NCBI RefSeq assembly: GCF_026745355.1
Contig: NC_079202.1
Span: 33,603,508-33,667,507 of the forward strand
Length of the DNA: 64,000 bases
From: Beta vulgaris subsp. vulgaris
Taxonomy: Eukaryota; Streptophyta; Magnoliopsida; Caryophyllales; Amaranthaceae
Direction of reading: 5' to 3'
The stretch's first letter is position 1, and each line of letters starts with the position of its first letter. The translations under genes were made by a program, and so were the position numbers. Under the pieces are notes generated by a model. The model worked only from the letters and a program-made list of their open reading frames with translations. It was not told where the DNA came from and did not search any database. This document shows, piece by piece, positions 1 to 12,100 of the stretch.

Positions 1-196
1 CTTTGCGGTGTATAATTATTGAAATTATGAAAATAATAAATCAGGTCAACTAGGTTGGTTTAGATCAAGACGGTTTCAGGTTATGGTTTTTGACCTAAAA
101 TTACAATCAAGTTGGGTTTAGGTTAGAGGTGATTGACCTGAAATAGAAGTCAGGTTGACCAGAACCTAACCCAACCCAACCTAATTGCCACCCCAA
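1..196. other. Low-complexity repeat at window edge
   Basis: Imperfect repeats of aaccc/ggttt type (for example aacccaacccaacct near 170-183) separate the window edge from recognisable reverse transcriptase at about 197. No ORF is supported. It may be a short repeat inserted into the gypsy pol that follows, because the upstream part of the reverse transcriptase is missing. Confidence 0.4.
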
Positions 197-3100
197 GCTA
201 GTAGGCAAGAAAGATGGTACTTGGAGGCTCTATTTTGATTACAGAAAGCAGAATAACAGAACAATCACAGATAAGTACCCTATTCCAATGGTGGATAAGC
301 TCATTGGCAAGTTGGCTGGTTCCCACGTCTTCAAAAAGCTGGACTTAAGAGGTGGTTATCACCAACTTAGCATAGCTCATGATGATGTGTTTAAAACTCT
401 TTCTAAAACACCTTGAGGCCATTATGAGTTCTTAATTATGCCATTTGGCTTAACTAATGGCCCTCATTTCAATGTTGGATGAATGCAATTTTTAGACCTT
501 TCTTTAGGAAATTTAGATTGGTCTTTTTTGATGATTTATTGTTCTACAATCCATCTTTAACGGCTCGTTGGACACATTTAGTTGTGAGGTGATGCACCAC
601 AATCAACTTTATGCTAAGCTTAGCAAGGTTTGCCATTTCTAGGGTGGAATACTTAGGTCACTTCATATCTTAACAGGGAGTGGCAATTGACTCTGCGAAG
701 GTCATTGAATTCCATATTTGCCTATTCCTAAAACTATCAAAGGTCTTAGAAGCTTTTTGGGTTTGATTGGTTATTATACTTACTATAGGAAGTCTGTCAG
801 GAACTATGTCCTCATTAGGATGCCTCTCACTCCCTCATATAAAAAGGGAGAATTTTCATGGAATCCCCAACTTTCATTTGAAAACCTCAAAAGAGCCTTG
901 GCTACTGCTATTGTGCTTGGTGTCCTTGATTCTAATTCTCAATTTGTAGTAGAAACTGATGCATAGTTGCACTATTCATGCAAAGAGATCACCCACTAGC
1001 CTTCATCAGCTAGGCACTTTGTCCTAAATGGCAAAAGCTCTCAGTGTATGGAAAGGAGATTTTAGCAATTGTCTTTGCTGTTCTAACTTGGCTGCATTTC
1101 TTAATCTTGACTGGTCAGGAAATTCTTAAATGGCTCCTCAACATAAGATATCCACCCTTTTCAACGATTTTGGTTGTCTAAGCTCATGGACTTCTCATAT
1201 GACATCCAATACAAATGTGGCAAGGAAAACCTAGTTGTTAATACTCTATCAAGGGTGAGTGGCAGTGAAATGATGTGCATGGCCCTATCTATTCAGAATT
1301 TCCAACTTGGAGCAGTTGACCATAGCTAATTACTAACTAGTTCATTCATTGGTAGCTTTTCTTCATCAACTAAAACAAGAACAGGTCCTCCACTTTTCTT
1401 TAGATGGTAACCTTATCAAAAAGAAAGAAAAGGTTCTGGTCGAACCAAACTCCCAAGTGAGAAACCTCATATTGCATGGGATGCACTCTTCTTCCCAAAG
1501 TGGACACAGTCACTTATAAGAGGGTCAAGGCCATGTTCACTTAGAAGGGCTTGACTAACAATATCACCCAATTTTTCGTAACTTTGTCATTTGCCAAGCA
1601 AGTAAAGCTAACAACTTGCTTCCTCGAAGCTTCCACAACCCTTCCCCGTGTTTATGGACTTTATCACTGGCTTGCCTAAATATTAGGGTAAAGATGTCAT
1701 CTTTGTTGTGGTGGGTATATTGGTCAAGTATGTGCATCTTTCTCACTCATCTTATATCGTTGATGTAGCTCAACCTACCTAGATGGGGCTATTAAAATAC
1801 ATGGCTGACGAAGGAGTATAGTGAGGGTTCTGTGTGATAGAGTTCCTATCTTTCTCAACAACTTTTGGCAAGCTTTGTTCACTTTACAAGGCAATGAGTT
1901 GCTTTTTTCCTCAGCTTATCTCCCTTAGATTGATGGTCTTGGTGGTTGATAGGTGTGTTGGAAGTTACCTAAGACGTATGTGTGAAGATCACCCCAAAGA
2001 TTGGTTCTTTTGGCTCTCACTTGCAAAATGTTGGTACAATACATCCTTTCATACAGCAATTAAACTCACCCCTTATGAAATAATATAAAACCAACCCCCT
2101 GCTTCTCATTTACCATACCTCCCAGGGGAATCATAGTTGTGGACATGTCTTTGCAAAGGAGGGAAGGCATGATTGCTACTCTCAGTTGAAAAGTATGGCT
2201 GACAAGAAGAGGTCTTAAACGAGTTTTCTAGAAATGGAACGGGTATGGCTGAAACTCCAACCTCAGTTCAATAGAGAACTAAAAGCTTGCCTATAAGTAC
2301 TTTGGGCCATTTCAGGTGCTTCACGAAATTGGTGCATTTGGCTACCAGTTCAACCTTCATTCCACTTCCTTCCATTGCTAAAGTTCACAATGTAGTAAAT
2401 ATAGTTATGCAGATACAATAGATGGATAACAATGTGGGCCAAAAAATTAATGTGATAATGAAGCTGTGACGTGTTAGAAACACTGTCTTAGAAGCAAAAT
2501 TCACCCCGACTATGGTGTAATCGGAAATGGCGTTACCTCCCAAGATCTCACATAGCTATCCCCCCTAATGTGCACTAAAATATGGGAAATTAGAAACTCA
2601 TATTAATGCTCAGAACTAGACAGAAAAAATCAGAAAAGAAGAGAGGAAGAAGTTCATGTTTTCTGTGAATTTATGAGGACAGCGAGACACTTGTTTAAAG
2701 CCAAAAACAAAATGCAACTGAAGAGAGATTTTAGGAGAGAAATCTGTCAAAGTAAACCAAAAAATCAATCCATAAAAGCTCTCTGTATTTAAGGAAAGAA
2801 ATCAGATATGAGGGAGAAAAATAAGCAACTGTTACAACACATTTAAAACATAGTGGAATAGACTTTGTAATTGAATAGTCTCATTAATCTGAACTCTGAG
2901 ATACAACATGGTCCTTTTAGTTTATACCACAATTTCCATTTGTATTATATCCAATACACAATGTGTTCCATGTCTCCACCTGAAAGCTTTTTGGGGCATG
3001 CTCCCCTCATAATCTCCTTGGTGCTCACGGACAGAATGTGACTCTGCCAACTAGTCAGCCTGATGAGAAGAGTGGCGAAACACCAAATTGCTACACTGGT

Positions 3101-3243
3101 CTAATACCTGATTCATTGGGAAGGCTACCCTCCTCTGATGGTATTTGGCAGTTTGCTACATCTATTGAGCAACAATTTCCTGAATTTGCTCCTATCTTTA
3201 ACTCAGACTGAGGTCAAGTATGCTCTTTTAGGGGGGGAAAGTA
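197..3243 (+). pseudogene. Decayed Ty3/gypsy pol (RT, RNase H, integrase remnants)
   Basis: Translated pieces show a gypsy polyprotein in order. Reverse transcriptase motifs such as GKKDGTWRLYFDYRKQNN and KLDLRGGYHQL lie at about 200-375. The PFGLTN motif (about 440) and the connection region FLGLIGYYTYYRKSV (about 750) follow. Integrase fragments ending in a TPYEII motif lie near 2040-2088, and the pol tail is near 3000-3215. Many stops and frameshifts make it non-functional. About 2440-2990 does not look like pol and may be a nested insertion whose ends I could not define. A purine-rich tract just before the LTR (3230-3241, with a run of seven G) fits a polypurine tract, so this is the 3' part of a plus-strand element. 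Gag and the 5' LTR are outside the window or lost. Confidence 0.85.
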
Positions 3244-3609
3244 TGTTACAGTCAAAAGTTCATTTTATAGGTTATTGTCAAATTATAGTTAAATAAGCAT
3301 TTTTGGCGCAAAATTCAATTTAAGCTGTTAAGAGTATTTGTTATGCTGTTAGCACAAATCTTAGGGATCCTGTCAGAATGGCCAATAGTGCTAGTGCCAG
3401 GGGTCGTTAGTACAACTCTATAAATCTAGTGATCATTGTACTTGCGATTATGAATCTGAATATAAAAAATTTTTCCCTTCTCTATTTCTCTCCCTAACTC
3501 TTCTCTCTTCTCTCTCTTACTCACATTCTCATATTGACTGCCTGTGTATGGAACTTCAAATTTCTCATTTCACTTCTATCATTGGGTGAATTCCTAACTT
3601 CCTACATCA
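3244..3609 (+). repeat. 3' LTR of the decayed gypsy element
   Basis: The segment starts with tgttaca directly after the polypurine tract and ends in a ca dinucleotide, about 366 bp in all. It contains a pyrimidine-rich stretch (3475-3530). The left partner LTR is not in the window, so the right boundary is inferred from the TG...CA rule and is approximate. Confidence 0.55.
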
Positions 3610-3851
3610 ACTAGTGGTAAATTCTAAATGCTACGGGAAAAGAATGAAAAGTTCATACTAGAAAGCTAATTAAAGGTTAAAAGCAAGCAACTTTCTCAAC
3701 ACATCTTGCTCACTTTACGCCAATGCTGTAAATTGTTCCAGGCTCAAACATGTAGTTTTTCGAACACATCATGCCTCTTAAGTTAATTGGATCTCAATGC
3801 TGCTTAGTCTTTGTGCTGCATTGCTGACAAACCTATTGAGTTACTTATAAC

Positions 3852-4839
3852 CAAGGAAAAAAACGCGGTCGCGGGAACGGTCGCGTTATCGCGGGAACGG
3901 CTTGTAACGGGGAAATAGAACGTTTCGCGGCCGTCGCGGCGTGAATTTTTTTAAAAAAATCACACAAGTGACATTTAAACTTTGTTTTTCTTCTATTTTA
4001 CTTTCTATATCATATTATGTCCAGAACTCTTATAAATACAATATTTGAGGTACTATGATGATATTTGAACATACTTCTGTGTAAGAGTGTAACTAAAAAA
4101 ATAATAAAGGATGAAAATTAGGTGATTCCACGTGAGGGAATAAAAACTAAAAGGGAAAGAAAAAATAAAAAGGGATGAAAAGAAGAGAGAGAAAGAGATA
4201 CTTTATGAGTTGCAATTATCACGTGACTGGCAGTCACACAATAAAAAAGAAAAAGAGAAGAGAGAAAAGAAGAGAGAGAAAAGAAGAAGATGATCGGTAT
4301 GAGAGAAAGAAAACCAGCAAGCACTAACCTGCAAACAAGCCAACCACCGGCAGCTACAGTGCTAAAAGCAGCCGAAGATGACTCGTCGACCTTCTCTGCC
4401 ATGACCGGAGAAGCAGCGTTGCATCCCAATGCATATTAGGGTTTTTTCGAAATTAGGGTTTGCAATTTAGGGTTCGATTTGCAGTAACCTAATGAAATTG
4501 AAGGAGGGGTTTACTCGAATTTGAGTTCTACATCCTCTGTAAGCTTTAATTTAAATAAAAAAACATGTTTTATTTTCAAATTTTAACTCAGATCTATAGA
4601 TCTTGCGTTGGCTCTTCTTCTTCCTCCACCAAAAGAACTGGTCTTCTTCAAATAACGGACGCTATGTGATTGTAACGGTTCTGGAACGCCGTTACACCGT
4701 TACGTACGTAACGCTATCGCGCCGAGTTTGGTGTGAATTCCAAATCACCGTTCTAGAACGGTATTTAACGGAACGACCTCTCTGAAATCCGTTACAAAGC
4801 GGCCGTTCCAGAACGGAACGGCCGAGTTTTTGTTCCCTG
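3852..4839. mobile_element. Non-autonomous hAT element, copy 1
   Basis: The ends are inverted: the left end reads CAAGGAAAAAAACGCGG and the right end, reversed, reads CAGGGAACAAAAACTCGG. An exact 8-bp duplication, cttataac, flanks it (3844-3851 and 4840-4847). CAGGG-type termini with 8-bp duplications define the hAT superfamily. Both subterminal regions are rich in CG and in repeated forms of gaacgg/ccgttc. No transposase is visible. The interior (about 4118-4500, minus strand) holds aaaccctaa-type leader motifs, a short open frame and a possible splice donor (see findings). A related, shorter copy lies at 9939-10372. The element sits upstream of gene A exon 5670-5743, probably within an intron. 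Confidence 0.88.
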
Positions 4840-5669
4840 CTTATAACAAGGTTTGTTTAGTTGCAAGGATCATGCTAGGGAAGGATCTATGGATTTAAAT
4901 TTCGTTTTATTGGTGTTTGGTTATCTTTTGTCATTCCCTGTCCCCCAATTTTCTGATAGAACTACCTCAACTTCTTAGTTTTGATTGCTTACCTACCTCA
5001 CGATTTCTATTTCTTCACTTCAAGTTTTAAACACACTTGTGCTTCAGCTGCAGTATCACCATGTCACCAGCCTTCAACTGGTCATTGCCACTAACTCTCC
5101 CCCACATACGCCACTAACCCTCCACCATAACCGCGACACCTCCACTGCTGTATCCACCGCCACTATCATTTCTCCTTTCCACTAGAACCACCTATCTCAT
5201 CTTCTTTTCTTGAACCAGAACCACCACTAGTGCTCCACCACCACCTCTACCTTCATATCCTCTGTTCTCAACCAATATTCCATCCTTATGAACTTATCAA
5301 TCAAATTAATCCACAACCCTAATCTAGTTTCACAACTTTAACCATTTGTCGTACTTAAAAGTTGCCAATGTGTAATTTATTTATATCTAAAAGGAGCCTA
5401 ACATGTTTTGCTGAGAGTTGGGGGGTAGATTCGTACATTTCACCTTCAAATTTCTTGTTAACAAGCCTCTACTTTATTTACATAAACTAAAGCATTTAGG
5501 GACATTCAACGTATATAGACCGACATTATACAAGTTTTAGATGAGTTTAAAATCTCCACTGCGTAACCCAACTTCCCTTGTTTATTCACTTCGTTGTCCT
5601 GCATGATCTAAGGCTTACTTTTCTCTCAGAATCATAGTTGCTTTACCTCCATTTTATATGCTGAATCAG
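4840..5669. other. Non-coding stretch upstream of gene A exon
   Basis: I see no supported gene here. Part of it (5040-5260) is C-rich with cca/cac runs. It is probably intron of gene A, because the next exon starts after a clear cag acceptor at 5667-5669. I looked for earlier DUF1475-type exons here and found none. Confidence 0.4.
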
Positions 5670-8645
5670 GTATGGGTTATCTACAAGGAATCAAGTTGGC
5701 TTGCAGCAGTCCTTTGGGTAATTCTTCTGGTATGTTTTGGGAGGTAAGTCATTTATGGATTATGTTTTTCCTTTATTGCAATTAAGCTATCAGAAGAAAT
5801 ATAAGAATAACTCTCGTACATCACATTCTGCCAATTCATTACCCCCTTTATCCAACTTTAACTCTTTTGCCTTTTATTTGATGTTTGCAACTTCAATTGT
5901 TCGCCTGACTATATTTAAGACTTTTCTTTTTTCTCCAGGTAATGTGAGGATTTCAATTTTTTAATAGCAAGAGATGGTATATAATAAGATAATCACATAA
6001 AGAACACACAAGAATATTACAAGCTTCTTAGTCGAAATGTCACAAGAGATAAGATCCTAGCTCTCGCAAGATTTGAGGGCTCTATATCAGTCGTCGTCAA
6101 TACAATAGAAAACAAATCACAATAAGTGTAAATTTGGCTTTCACAAACCCGAAATCAAGCAATGCTCAACTATCTTCATAAACTCCAATCTCTAAATGAA
6201 AGGTTACAATTTAAAGCCTTTAACTAATGTGTCGGACATATATGTATCATATTTTTCTTACAAAATAATATCATATTTACAATAACGTTATAAGTTATAA
6301 CCTTCTAGTTTTTAATTTTCTAGTTCGTACTTTAACCAATTTGTTAATGTAGGCATATTTTTATTGCCTATGTAGGATGAGCGTGAATTTGACTACATCA
6401 CTGTAAATAATTTAGTTTTGAAGTTCGCTTTGGAAAAGAAGTCGCCAACAAGCCTTTAATGGAAGACCCATGAAACTAATCAGATATTAGGAAACCATAG
6501 AAACATCTTAGGGACTTATACAATTTCGATTTCCCCCATCATGACTTCATAATTGGTCAATGAACCAATGATAGTTTTTGGGAGTGAGGGTATGAATATG
6601 ATCAGGAATCAAATTCACCCATTGTTGGCTTCTACTTAATACGATTCATGTTTGCTTGTATGCAAATAAACAACCACGTGTAAGAATATATGGCTATAAT
6701 TAACAAACTAATTAATACTCTAATTTAAGCATTATGGATTAATGTGAAAAGAGAAGAGAAGTTGTAGGAAAGTATAATGGCAGAATGGTGGGAAAGAAAA
6801 ACAAGTTTCGTTGTTTTCTTTAGTAAAAGAATTAAGCCCTTCTTTGTGGAGAGCATGTAAGTTATTATAAATAGCTTAACTTGTAATGTAGAAATTTATT
6901 CAATTTATTTTAATTCACATGAGCGAATATAATATTAGGAAGGTTTTTCATTATTATATGATATTTGCTTCCTTCATAGTGGTTGTTTGTTAAATCCAGA
7001 ATATAGTGGTTTATTATTTGTGAGGTATTGATTTCATATTAACTAGTGGAAGTCAACTTTCCGATGCAAGCTCTAATAGTAGAAATTAATCTATGTTCTT
7101 TTACTAAACAAGCAAAAAAAAACTAATTTTTGTGATTTGTTATTTAAGCAATCAAATTATTGGGATCTTAAATCAATTGTCCAAATTATCTTATTAGGAA
7201 TAAGAACTTTTATTTAGGTGTTTGATTGAAAAAAAGAAACATTGAGGTGATGTAAGCAATAAGCACATATGCATGCATATATGAATAATATATTTAAAAA
7301 AAAAGGGAAAAAGATTAGGAGAAGAATATACTAAGAAGACATTAATTTCTTTAAGATCTACATCATTAGAAACTTGTTAGTAACTTCAAATAAATTAAAA
7401 AGAATTGAAATATTAAGGACCCTCAGGAATTAAATGTTTGTCGCCTACATCTGGTTGTACGGACATAGGAGGAATCAATCTTTAGTTCTTAAAAGAAGAT
7501 TCAATGGAGGAAGAAGAATTAATATTTTTGGTTGAATGTGTTGAATAGTTTAAATGCATTTCAGAGAGTTTTTGAGAGGTTTTAAAGTTTAAATACGAGT
7601 GTTTAGATATGTTGAAGTATGTGTCAAGTCCGTTTGGAAATACGAGTGAGAACGGGGTATTTATAGTGCAAAATACGATTAGATTCGGAAAACAGAATAT
7701 ACGGATAAAAAAGAAGCTTGCCAACCATGCAGTGTGCTTAGCGCATTAGTGTTGCGCACCATGCAACAAGCTCAGCGTATTAGTGTCGCGCGCTGCGCGA
7801 CAGCATAGCGCCGAGCGCATCATACTTGCGTGCAACGCATCAAGTTTTATCTTAAAGAATCGTTTTGACTTATCTTTTATCAAAAGTTGTCAAGAGTAAC
7901 GAATTTAAATCATAAAATCCGAATTTATGAAAATATTTTAATAAAAGATTTATTTTGAAATTAGTTAATTATCAAGAATAATTAATTGGACTTGAAGTTG
8001 GACTTTCAATGGGCTTTAGAATATATTTGGACTCAAAGAGGGTTTCAAACAAGGATTTTGATTGCTCCTGTTTAGTCCTAACCAATTAGGTCGACGACAT
8101 GTTTCATCTTTGGATACTAAAATGGGGTGATAAATTTATGTGTCTACATCTGGAAATATATGTACCTGTATTTTTCTACCATGACTTGTACAGCTCACTA
8201 TAATGTGATGCATGTGACATCATGTAAGAAATTTCTCCATGGGTGGTGGTTTGGGTGTAGAGTAATTTCTTTTTGCGATATATATTATGTAGAAGTTAGA
8301 ACATCCAAAGGAACTGAAAGGTTTTATATTTTTTTCCTTTGTCCAAAATTCATAATCCACTATCTCACAATATTTGACAACTTCTTTTGATGTTAATTTT
8401 GGCTGTTTAATTCTTTTGTTGTACTTTCAAGTCTTTCCTAGAGGATGTCTTAAGTCTTATACTCCTATAATTTTCCTGTAAAGCAACTGACTTGTCTTTG
8501 AGAAAAACTATTAATATGCTCTTGTTCTTTCACTTTCAGTATTACAACTTGTGCATACGTTACCATTCAACTATTCAAGCTTACAACTGAAGAATCCGCT
8601 AACGATCCTATGTATCATCTTCTTTTGCGGCACCAGGACACGTAA
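5670..8645 (+). CDS. DUF1475-like membrane protein gene A, last two exons
   Basis: Two exons are supported. The exon at 5670-5743 (74 nt) follows acceptor cag and ends in FG plus a split serine codon before donor gtaag. The last exon at 8540-8645 follows ttcag and ends in taa. Together they encode a hydrophobic segment (VWVIYKESSWLAAVLW and so on) and a tail containing ITTCAYVTIQLFKL and DPMYHLLL. Gene B has exons of the same phase, and its matching internal exon is also 74 nt, so this is a tandem paralogue. From memory the pattern fits the plant DUF1475 family of small multi-pass membrane proteins of unknown function. The exons encoding the first membrane segment are not in the window: they lie to the left, beyond the gypsy and hAT insertions, or are lost. 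The gene may therefore be a fragment. The 2.8-kb intron holds a solo LTR. Confidence 0.72.
5744..7433. other. Gene A intron, left part
   Basis: AT-rich intron sequence with no supported exon. A stretch at about 5990-6230 (agaacacacaagaatatta onward) resembles repetitive DNA, but I could not define ends or a family. Confidence 0.4.
7439..8099 (-). repeat. Probable solo LTR in gene A intron
   Basis: The segment starts tgtcg and ends cgaca, a perfect 5-bp inverted end, and the 5-mer tgttt lies at both borders (7435-7439 and 8100-8104, one base shared with the end). Read on the minus strand it has a TATA-like ctataaatac near 7660. That makes it a minus-strand LTR of about 660 bp with no internal region, consistent with LTR-LTR recombination. 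It contains two tandem GC-rich hairpin units (7736-7802). No second copy is in the window to confirm the limits. Confidence 0.55.
7736..7802. repeat. Tandem GC-rich hairpin units in solo LTR
   Basis: Two related units of about 33-36 bp each follow a form of agcgcattagtgt. The first contains gttgc...gcaac. The second contains tgtcgcgc (7784-7791), a 3-bp loop, then gcgcgaca (7795-7802), a perfect 8-bp stem. Confidence 0.6.
8105..8539. other. Gene A intron, right part
   Basis: AT-rich intron sequence between the solo LTR and the last exon of gene A. It ends in a pyrimidine-rich acceptor, cactttcag. No other feature seen. Confidence 0.4.
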
Positions 8646-9102
8646 GCTGACTCTTTACTACTTTCGCCCATTTGTCAGTTGATTTTTTTTCCATTCTTTG
8701 GCCATAGGTTTGTCCGGTGTTTTGTTCCTACAGCTATTTAACCTTGTATGCTGGAAAGTTCCTGAAGTTTTTGTTGGATAATGACTTTCAGTTTGTGCTT
8801 GGGCTGCGAAAGTTAGCTCTTTTCTAAATTTTCAACTCATATAAGATGCATTCTATTCAACTTCAAAATATGAGTTTCAGGTCAATAAGTTAAGATAATT
8901 TCAGATAACTTCGGATCAGTTCCAATAAGTTCCAACACCTTATAAATTAGCTTCAGTAAGTTTAGAAAGTTCAGGAAAAATTAGATGAAAAGAACACACA
9001 CGTAAAGAGCTATTTTCAGGCAGCTAATACTAAATTGAATATGGTTACCATTACTAGTTAGGTTCAAGCAGTTAACTCTCTATATGGTGTTTTTTTCACC
9101 AG
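8646..9102. other. Spacer between genes A and B
   Basis: This about 460-bp stretch must hold the 3' end of gene A and, if gene B is intact, the promoter and first short exon of B. I could not identify that exon. The last bases form a strong acceptor, tttttttcaccag (9090-9102). Confidence 0.35.
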
Positions 9103-12100
9103 CAAGAAGGCTGCAAGTGGGAGTTCCTTTCAACAGATCTCTGCAACAATTGTTTTCAGTGTTCTGGGCTGTCTCATGCTTGGTACCTTGCTTTACACTC
9201 TCTTGACTTATGGCTCACCATTCAATAAGGAGATTTTCATACCGTAAGCCTTTTGTCATTCTGCCATTCTTTTCTTTAAATTGGATGTTCTTAGTGTACG
9301 CAAATGTATAGTCAATCTGAAAACAGGGTGATATATGTGTAAATGGTTATGTCTTCATGTCTGACATCATACCAGAAAGACTTTCTTGGTGGCGGTCTAT
9401 CGGGGGGGGGGGTATTGGGGTGAAAAACAAGACATGTAATGTTCCTTTTTTTTATAGTTTTTAATATAAGGAATCATCTCGAGAAGGTTAAACATCTGAA
9501 AGCAGGATAACAACAATACAACATCATCATATCGTTTCTTAATGTACTTCATAAATCACTACATATGTCTTAGGCACACATATTAAGGCAATGACCAAAA
9601 TAGAGATATGTGAGAGAACAATGGTCCCTAACACCATACTTTAAAGTAGATGTGACAGGGAATAATTACTAGAAATGAGTATGTAGTAATTGATAGTAAA
9701 CTTCCATAAAGGGGAAATGTAGTGATTTAAAGAACGAAGGGAGTATCTAGTTAGAATTTTGACTTCTAGTGTTCTACATTGGTACGCATTTAATGATTTA
9801 CCTTACCTTGAGTCCTTTGCCATTGTCTGTTGACATGGTGACATGTTGTTGTTCGATTCTAAAGTATTATTGGTCGATAGGTTCTCTTGATCATCTTGTC
9901 AAATTAGAGGCAATGTTATATTCTTGAAGTCTTGTATCAATGGAATTAAAACTCTCCCATTCCGTTCTGCCATTCTGTAACGGATTTTGGATTTGTGTTC
10001 CGTGAAATCCCGTCACGAAACGCCATATTAAAAATAACATACTTCTCGCCGCGTCGTCCGTTCCATAACGCGAACTCGTCGCGTTAGACACTTTTCTCCA
10101 TGTTACATCCGTTCTTTTCAAATACTAGCCAAAAATATTTTATGATTTAATTATATAGCTAATGAAACATGAAATTCAGATAGATTTGATTATATTATGT
10201 TGTAATAATGCTTTATAAACTAAAACAAAGCAATCAGTTTAGAACATATTTATGTGATTTTTTTTTTAAAAAACACGTCCCGTCGGCCGCGAAATGTTTT
10301 ATTTCCCCGTTACAAGCTGTTCTCGCGACAACGCAACCGTTTCCGCTAACGCAGCCGCGTTTTTTTTCCCTGCCTGTATCTATCCCTCATGAACTTTCTT
10401 TTTGAAACTTCACTTTATTTGTTCTATTATACTTTATGTCACCTAATAGTCACTTATTTTAGTAGGGAGCCATATCAGGTTAATGAATCATTGATGTGAA
10501 TCAAATTGACATACTTCCTCCGTTTATAGTAGTTGCACCATTTTGCATAGAATTTACTATTCACATCTTACACTTTAATTGTCTTTGGCGATATATATTT
10601 AAGAAAAAAAAATATAGTCATATGGAATTTTGTTAGATGCGTCTCAATGTATATTTTTTCAATATCAACTTTTTCTAATTTTTACTTATCGATAATTAAA
10701 GATGTTAATGTTTGAGATGCATTGGAAGACAGCTTGAAAACATGAAATGGTGCAACTATTTCTCAACGGAGAAAGTATTATTTAACTATGAGAGACATGA
10801 ATTTTAATGTATCTATGATGGAATTCATGCATAGGAAAAGGTGAAAGTCAGATACCTCAGGGGAATTCTCAAAAGCTTAGTGTTTTTACTTCAGTCAAAT
10901 CATTTTTGGCAATTGTGGTGAAATGATACTGCTTCAAAACCTTAATGGTGGGGGTGATAGAAGTTTGTTGTTCCTTGTCCGTGAGAGGAACATTATGGTA
11001 GAAAAGTAAGATAGAATCAAGTAAACTCATAGGTCCATTAATTGGAAAGAAATAATAATATTGAGCTGAATGTAAATTTGATACTTGTGTTTGACTTTTT
11101 GATCAAGTTAATTGATATATTTGTAATTTCTTCGTAGCAACTTCTTGTAACATTCTCAATGTAGAAATATATTATGTCTGCAGGTGGATGGTAGCAACGC
11201 TAATTGATTTCTACATCAATGTTACAGTTTTATCAGTATGTTAAATTGTTTCTTCATCTCCTCTTTTAAATTAAGTTTTTTGGTATTTTGATAAAATGAA
11301 AATCAGGTGTGGACGACCTGAAACATTCTTTTCGGATTAAGTATAATGAATTCGAGACGGAGAGAATAAGATCAGAGATAACAAAGAAACCAAAACTCTA
11401 GTCTCAAACTTACCCAAGCCCCCACTTCCAAGTAAACTTGGTGAATACTGAATACACTAGAATGAAGACGATCAACCTAGATGCAAATGCAAATAATCTC
11501 TCCAATCTCTCAACAAGATAATCCAGAAGCCAAGGCCTCTACAACTAATCTAAACTAAAACAGATTGCACAACTACCTAAAAGTCAATACAAAAGCTAAA
11601 ATCCCAGCTAAATACAATAAAATTAACTAACTACAGATCGGATATGAGTTTCTAATGAAAGGGATATGCGTTGCGCAAAGAACTTTATTTGTCCATGGGC
11701 ATTTGAAGACTGCAGTTGAAAAAATAGAGGCCCTTTAGGAGGCAACTCGTTGTTGTGGAGAAACCCTGAACCGACAATGACACGAGAGATTTCAAAGAGG
11801 TCCACAATTTCATCTTCGAAATGGAGCAGTATTTTACGATTTTTTGTGTAAACTATAGCCTAAAGGTAGCACAACTACTATATACCTGTTGAGAATGTGA
11901 AGCTTTGGTGGCTTTCTAAGAGACCAAGGTATTGATCGACATGTGTAATGAGTCCAAGAAGAAGCTCAAAGCTCAATTCAACAATTCAACCCCGAAAACA
12001 CCGAATTCGTAGCTTGAAGGAAGTTGCATGATGTTGAATAAAAGAGCTCCATTTGAAAACATGTACAGAAATACTTCCTCAGTCTTTTGTAAAGTGACTC

